The notes under the pieces are model-generated. The model ran no database searches, was not told the DNA's origin, and saw only the letters and a list, made by a program, of their open reading frames with translations. Below are positions 14,729 through 17,248 of a DNA stretch of 17,248 bases, piece by piece. The translations under genes and the position numbers were made by a program. This stretch comes from Pseudomonadota bacterium (GTDB lineage Bacteria; Pseudomonadota; Gammaproteobacteria; Burkholderiales; Gallionellaceae), in contig JAJXTT010000008.1 in the NCBI GenBank assembly GCA_021783525.1, forward strand, positions 1 to 17,248. Direction: 5' to 3'. The stretch's first letter is position 1. Each line of letters starts with the position of its first letter.

Positions 14729-15294
14729 GATTCGCTCCCCAGGTGCAGGGTGAGCATGACGGTGGACACCAGCGCTTCGTCGCCGATCTTCTGGCGTTCG
14801 AATTTCACGTTGTCGAGCGACGCAATGGGTACTTCCGTCAGCACTTCGTCGATGAATCCGCGCAGGTTCGGATAGGTTCCCTTCACCGGCAGCATCACCT
14901 GGTAGAGCAGCAGCTTGCTGTTCTTGTCGCGGATGACCTGGTACTCGCCCTGGCGCAGGTTCAGTTTGTTCCTGGCGGCCGCGGCGGATATCTTCTCTAT
15001 CCAGTCGGGTATGCTGCGTTCGGAGGGAAAGTATTTGTAGAACGCCACCAGTTGACCGGGCGTCGCGAGCTGCGTCAGTTTCGTGCCGGCATGCTCTGCC
15101 GAGCGTGCTTCTTCCCGCAGTGCAAGCAGCCGGTGATTCATCGCATCCAGGTCGTCCAGGACCGGCCCGAGCATCGAAAGATAGAAGCCGGCACCGAACG
15201 CGAGCAGGCCTCCGGCCGCCAGCCATGACCACGTCATGCGCGCCATCCAGCGCCGCATATGCCACCTGGCGATCCTGAGCGATGTCATATCCAT
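14725..15294 (-). CDS. PilO/GspM-like inner-membrane platform protein
   Basis: This 189-residue protein has a short basic cytoplasmic N-terminus, one membrane helix (~22-42, WSWLAAGGLLAFGAGFYLSM), a coiled-coil stretch (LDDLDAMNHRLLALREEARS) and a periplasmic ferredoxin-like domain (FYKYFPSERSIPDWIEKISA, LNLRQGEYQVI, LLLYQVMLPVKGTYPNLRGF, VPIASLDNVKFER). That order is characteristic of PilO, whose T2SS counterpart is GspM. Two starts are possible: ATG 15294, or ATG 15288, which makes an ATGA overlap with the previous stop; neither has a strong ribosome site, and I keep the longer form. PilO-type proteins pair with the PilN-like protein encoded just upstream to form the periplasmic part of the platform. 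Confidence 0.87.
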   Translation of the reverse strand: MDMTSLRIARWHMRRWMARMTWSWLAAGGLLAFGAGFYLSMLGPVLDDLDAMNHRLLALREEARSAEHAGTKLTQLATPGQLVAFYKYFPSERSIPDWIEKISAAAARNKLNLRQGEYQVIRDKNSKLLLYQVMLPVKGTYPNLRGFIDEVLTEVPIASLDNVKFERQKIGDEALVSTVMLTLHLGSES

Positions 15295-15812
15295 GATGCG
15301 TCCAGCGTGAAACGTATCGGTTTTTCGGGATTCTGTTCCTGCACTTGCTGGTGCTTGAGGTATACCCCCGACATCGACTTGCTTGCCTGCAGGATGCGTA
15401 TGTAGGCGAACAGCGCGGCCGAATTCTTGGCCTCGCCGCTGACCCGGACCAGCCGCTTGGCGGCATTCGGCTCGATGCCCAATAACGCGATGTTGCTGCT
15501 GTTCGCCTCTTCCAGTGCGTTGAACAACTCGTTCCAGGGCATGCTCAATTGCATGATCACATCGTTGGCCACCTTGATCTCCGCCCCGGCCTGCTGCGTA
15601 TCCGCGACCGATGCCTTCGCGCCCGAACGTCCGGGATGCAGCTTATGCTCGACTTTCGCGACCTGGTCTTCGAGACGGACAGCCTGCGCGGACAGGCTGA
15701 AGTAGCTGATTCCCATCGCCACGACACCCGCCATTTCCAGCGCCAGCACCAGAAGACCGACCCGGTGCTGGGCAGGGTCGTCACGCCGGTAATCGAGGAA
15801 TAATGGACGCAT
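15285..15812 (-). CDS. PilN-like inner-membrane platform protein
   Basis: This 175-residue protein starts at ATG 15812, 12 nt after the previous stop, with only a weak GAG-type ribosome site. The N-terminal RPLFLDYRRDD segment is the cytoplasmic peptide position that in PilN contacts PilM. A single membrane helix follows (~17-37, VGLLVLALEMAGVVAMGISY), then a coiled coil (RLEDQVAKVEHKL) and a periplasmic alpha/beta domain (MPWNELFNALEEANSSNIAL, LVRVSGEAKNSAALFAYIRI, then VYLKHQQVQEQNPEKPIRF). It matches the PilN/GspL periplasmic layout. It sits between the PilM-like and PilO-like genes, the same order as pilMNOP in type IV pilus operons. Confidence 0.83.
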   Translation of the reverse strand: MRPLFLDYRRDDPAQHRVGLLVLALEMAGVVAMGISYFSLSAQAVRLEDQVAKVEHKLHPGRSGAKASVADTQQAGAEIKVANDVIMQLSMPWNELFNALEEANSSNIALLGIEPNAAKRLVRVSGEAKNSAALFAYIRILQASKSMSGVYLKHQQVQEQNPEKPIRFTLDASWI

Positions 15813-15824
15813 CGCTCTACTCGC

Positions 15825-16634
15825 TCATGCCCGTTGCAGAATGATTTCCGGAACGCGGCCGGTATCGGGGGCCGCCCGCAGGGGATGCACCATCCACCCA
15901 GGCAAATCGGCCTCTCCGGAAGCATCCGGCCCGCACAGGTAAACCTCGCCGCGTTCCGCGCCCGATTCGGAAATCAGGTACTCGCGTTCCAGCAGTCTCG
16001 TCAGCGTCTCCTGCCAGTCTTCGCCCGTCTTGACCGCCCGCAACATGCGCCAGGCTCCGTGCTGCAGCCGCGACACGCACAGTCTTCCCGGCTCGGCGAC
16101 GACGAACCACGCGACAGAAGGCGGCAACTGGCGCCGCCACTGGTTGAACAGCGCCATGAACAACGGCTGCACCGAAACCAGCCGCGCATCGTGCGGGCGG
16201 AAGACGCGTTCGAGTCCTTCCAGCAACGCCTGGTCGATCGCGCTTGCGACCTGTGTCTCCCCATACCCGCACGGACTCATGCGCACCGCCCAGCGTTGCG
16301 CATTTTCGCCATAGGTCTGGGCAAAACAATGGCGGACGAATGCCTGCTCCTCTTCCCGGTCGCTGATCTGCTCGCTCCATGGCACCAGCGCATAGCGCAC
16401 GAAATGATTGGACAGCACCACCCGCACGTCGCATTTTCCGTCCGCGATCCCGTGCAGCCCCGCCTCCAGGCTCTCGATCGCTTTCGCCCAGGGCGCCTCG
16501 TCAAGTGCGGGGGCCGCGCAGGCGATCTCGCGCCTCGACGTCACCGCGGGGCGTATCCCGCGGCCGAAACGCACTATCGCCGCCCGGTCGGGGCCCAGGG
16601 TGATATGCAACTCGTCACGCCACAAAGGTGACAC
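15825..16634 (-). CDS. PilM/GspL-like cytoplasmic platform protein
   Basis: I choose GTG 16634 (269 aa) because AGGAG (16646-16642) stands 7 nt before it; the longer ATG 16664 start would overlap the ATPase gene by 50 nt and has no ribosome site. The 20-nt overlap that remains suggests translational coupling. The sequence is divergent: LHITLGPDRAAIVRFGRG resembles the first strands of an actin-like fold, RVVLSNHFVRYALVPWSEQI the matching second motif, and VAWFVVAEPGRLCVSRLQHG a later strand pair. No membrane helix is seen. The assignment rests mainly on the gene order ATPase - this - PilN - PilO - PilP and on these weak fold hints. In pili, PilM bridges the ATPase ring to PilN. Confidence 0.72.
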   Translation of the reverse strand: MSPLWRDELHITLGPDRAAIVRFGRGIRPAVTSRREIACAAPALDEAPWAKAIESLEAGLHGIADGKCDVRVVLSNHFVRYALVPWSEQISDREEEQAFVRHCFAQTYGENAQRWAVRMSPCGYGETQVASAIDQALLEGLERVFRPHDARLVSVQPLFMALFNQWRRQLPPSVAWFVVAEPGRLCVSRLQHGAWRMLRAVKTGEDWQETLTRLLEREYLISESGAERGEVYLCGPDASGEADLPGWMVHPLRAAPDTGRVPEIILQRA

Positions 16635-17248
16635 GATTGATCTCCTGCAAAGTCGTTTCGCCATTGCGCACCAGCTTGACCGCCGCTTCCCGCAGAAAGC
16701 GCGTGCCGTTGCGATGCGCCAGGTCCTTCAGGACGCGGATGGGTTCGCGCGCCACGATCATCTCGCGCAGCTCGTCGTTCAGGTACAGCAGCTCGGCTAT
16801 GGCCTTGCGGCCCTTGAAGCCGCTGCCGCGGCACTGGCCGCAGCCGCGCCCGGTGCGAAAATCAAAGTCGTTCTCCAGGCTGATGCCTGAAGCGAGCAGC
16901 AATTGCGCGTCCGGCTTCTCCGCGATGGTGCAGTGCGGGCAATTGATGCGCACGAGCCGCTGCGCGAGGATGCCGTTGATCGCCGAGACGAAGCTGTAAA
17001 GGTCGACGCCCATGTGCATGAAGCGTCCGATCACGTCGAACACGTTGTTCGCATGCACCGTCGTCAGCACAAGGTGTCCGGTGAGCGCCGACTGGATGGC
17101 GATCTGCGCGGTTTCCGGATCGCGGATTTCGCCCACCATGATCTTGTCGGGGTCGTGCCGGAGTATGGAGCGCAGCCCGCGGGCAAAGGTCAGGCCCTTC
17201 TTTTCGTTGACCGGGATCTGCAGCACACCGGGCAGCTGGTATTCGACC
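16615..17248 (-). CDS. gspE: GspE/PilB-family secretion ATPase (C-terminal part, 5' end off window)
   Basis: The frame is open to the right edge; the last visible codons there read VEYQLPGVLQIPVNEKKGLT, normal GspE sequence just after the Walker A region, so about 210 C-terminal residues are present and the Walker A motif is outside. Visible hallmarks in order: ARGLRSILRHDPDKIMVGEI with Walker B and the RDPETAQIA sequence, the His box ALTGHLVLTTVHAN, and a zinc-binding tetracysteine element (CPHC at nt 16941-16930 and CGQC at 16842-16831) that is typical of GspE and PilB. The C-terminus GETTLQEINRVTFVA is the usual end. It powers pseudopilus assembly at the inner membrane. It is the first gene of the leftward operon inside the window. 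Confidence 0.95.
   Translation of the reverse strand, partial: VEYQLPGVLQIPVNEKKGLTFARGLRSILRHDPDKIMVGEIRDPETAQIAIQSALTGHLVLTTVHANNVFDVIGRFMHMGVDLYSFVSAINGILAQRLVRINCPHCTIAEKPDAQLLLASGISLENDFDFRTGRGCGQCRGSGFKGRKAIAELLYLNDELREMIVAREPIRVLKDLAHRNGTRFLREAAVKLVRNGETTLQEINRVTFVA
16642..16646 (-). promoter_or_regulatory. Ribosome binding site AGGAG deciding the PilM-like start
   Basis: AGGAG lies inside the last codons of the ATPase gene, 7 nt before GTG 16634. It favours a start within the ATPase 3' end over the ATG at 16664. Confidence 0.65.

Noticed and set aside
14729..15466. N-terminal extension giving a 412-residue PilP-like protein
   Set aside because: It runs antiparallel in frame through the PilO-like and PilN-like genes. 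The ATG at 14728 has GGGGAG, an ATGA overlap and a signal peptide.

Overview
This is a dense, GC-rich stretch (roughly 60% G+C by eye) of a Gram-negative chromosome. Several families, such as the secretin with a cohesin-like C-terminus and the minor pseudopilin with an N-terminal GFTYL segment, suggest a betaproteobacterium. I see no mobile element, tRNA, rRNA or CRISPR array. Every gene appears intact except the two cut by the window edges.

Positions 1-9521 hold six genes on the + strand. They encode the C-terminal part of a very large exported protein (SdrD_B-like, IPT/TIG, parallel beta-helix and choice-of-anchor-Q-like segments), a small exported protein of unknown function, a LolA-like periplasmic protein, a SCO-type copper chaperone with a Met/His-rich N-terminus, a cytochrome c fused to a type 1 periplasmic-binding-protein fold, and a soluble PAS-PAS histidine kinase. 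The gaps are very short (2, 10, 16 and 20 nt, then 75 nt before the kinase), so at least the first five look like one operon.

Positions 17248 down to 9573 hold a converging - strand operon with overlapping genes. In transcription order it encodes a GspE-type ATPase (partial), PilM/GspL-like, PilN-like, PilO/GspM-like and PilP/GspC-like proteins, a lipoprotein secretin with a C-terminal cohesin-like domain, two GspG-type pseudopilins, a minor pseudopilin lacking Glu5, and a NarL/LuxR-type response regulator. This is an atypical type II secretion system with a type IV pilus-like inner-membrane platform. The inner-membrane GspF/PilC protein is not in the window and may lie beyond its right edge.

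Taken together (inference), the window looks like a secretion machine facing its cargo and redox-maturation operon. The last gene of one operon is a histidine kinase and the last gene of the other is its likely response regulator. The nearest described parallel I recall is Geobacter sulfurreducens, where the multicopper protein OmpB is exported by an atypical type II system (Oxp). Leptothrix mofABC, a manganese-oxidation-associated cluster containing a multicopper oxidase and a c-type cytochrome, is a looser parallel. No copper-oxidase motif is visible in the part of the large protein present here, so a role in extracellular metal redox chemistry is a hypothesis.
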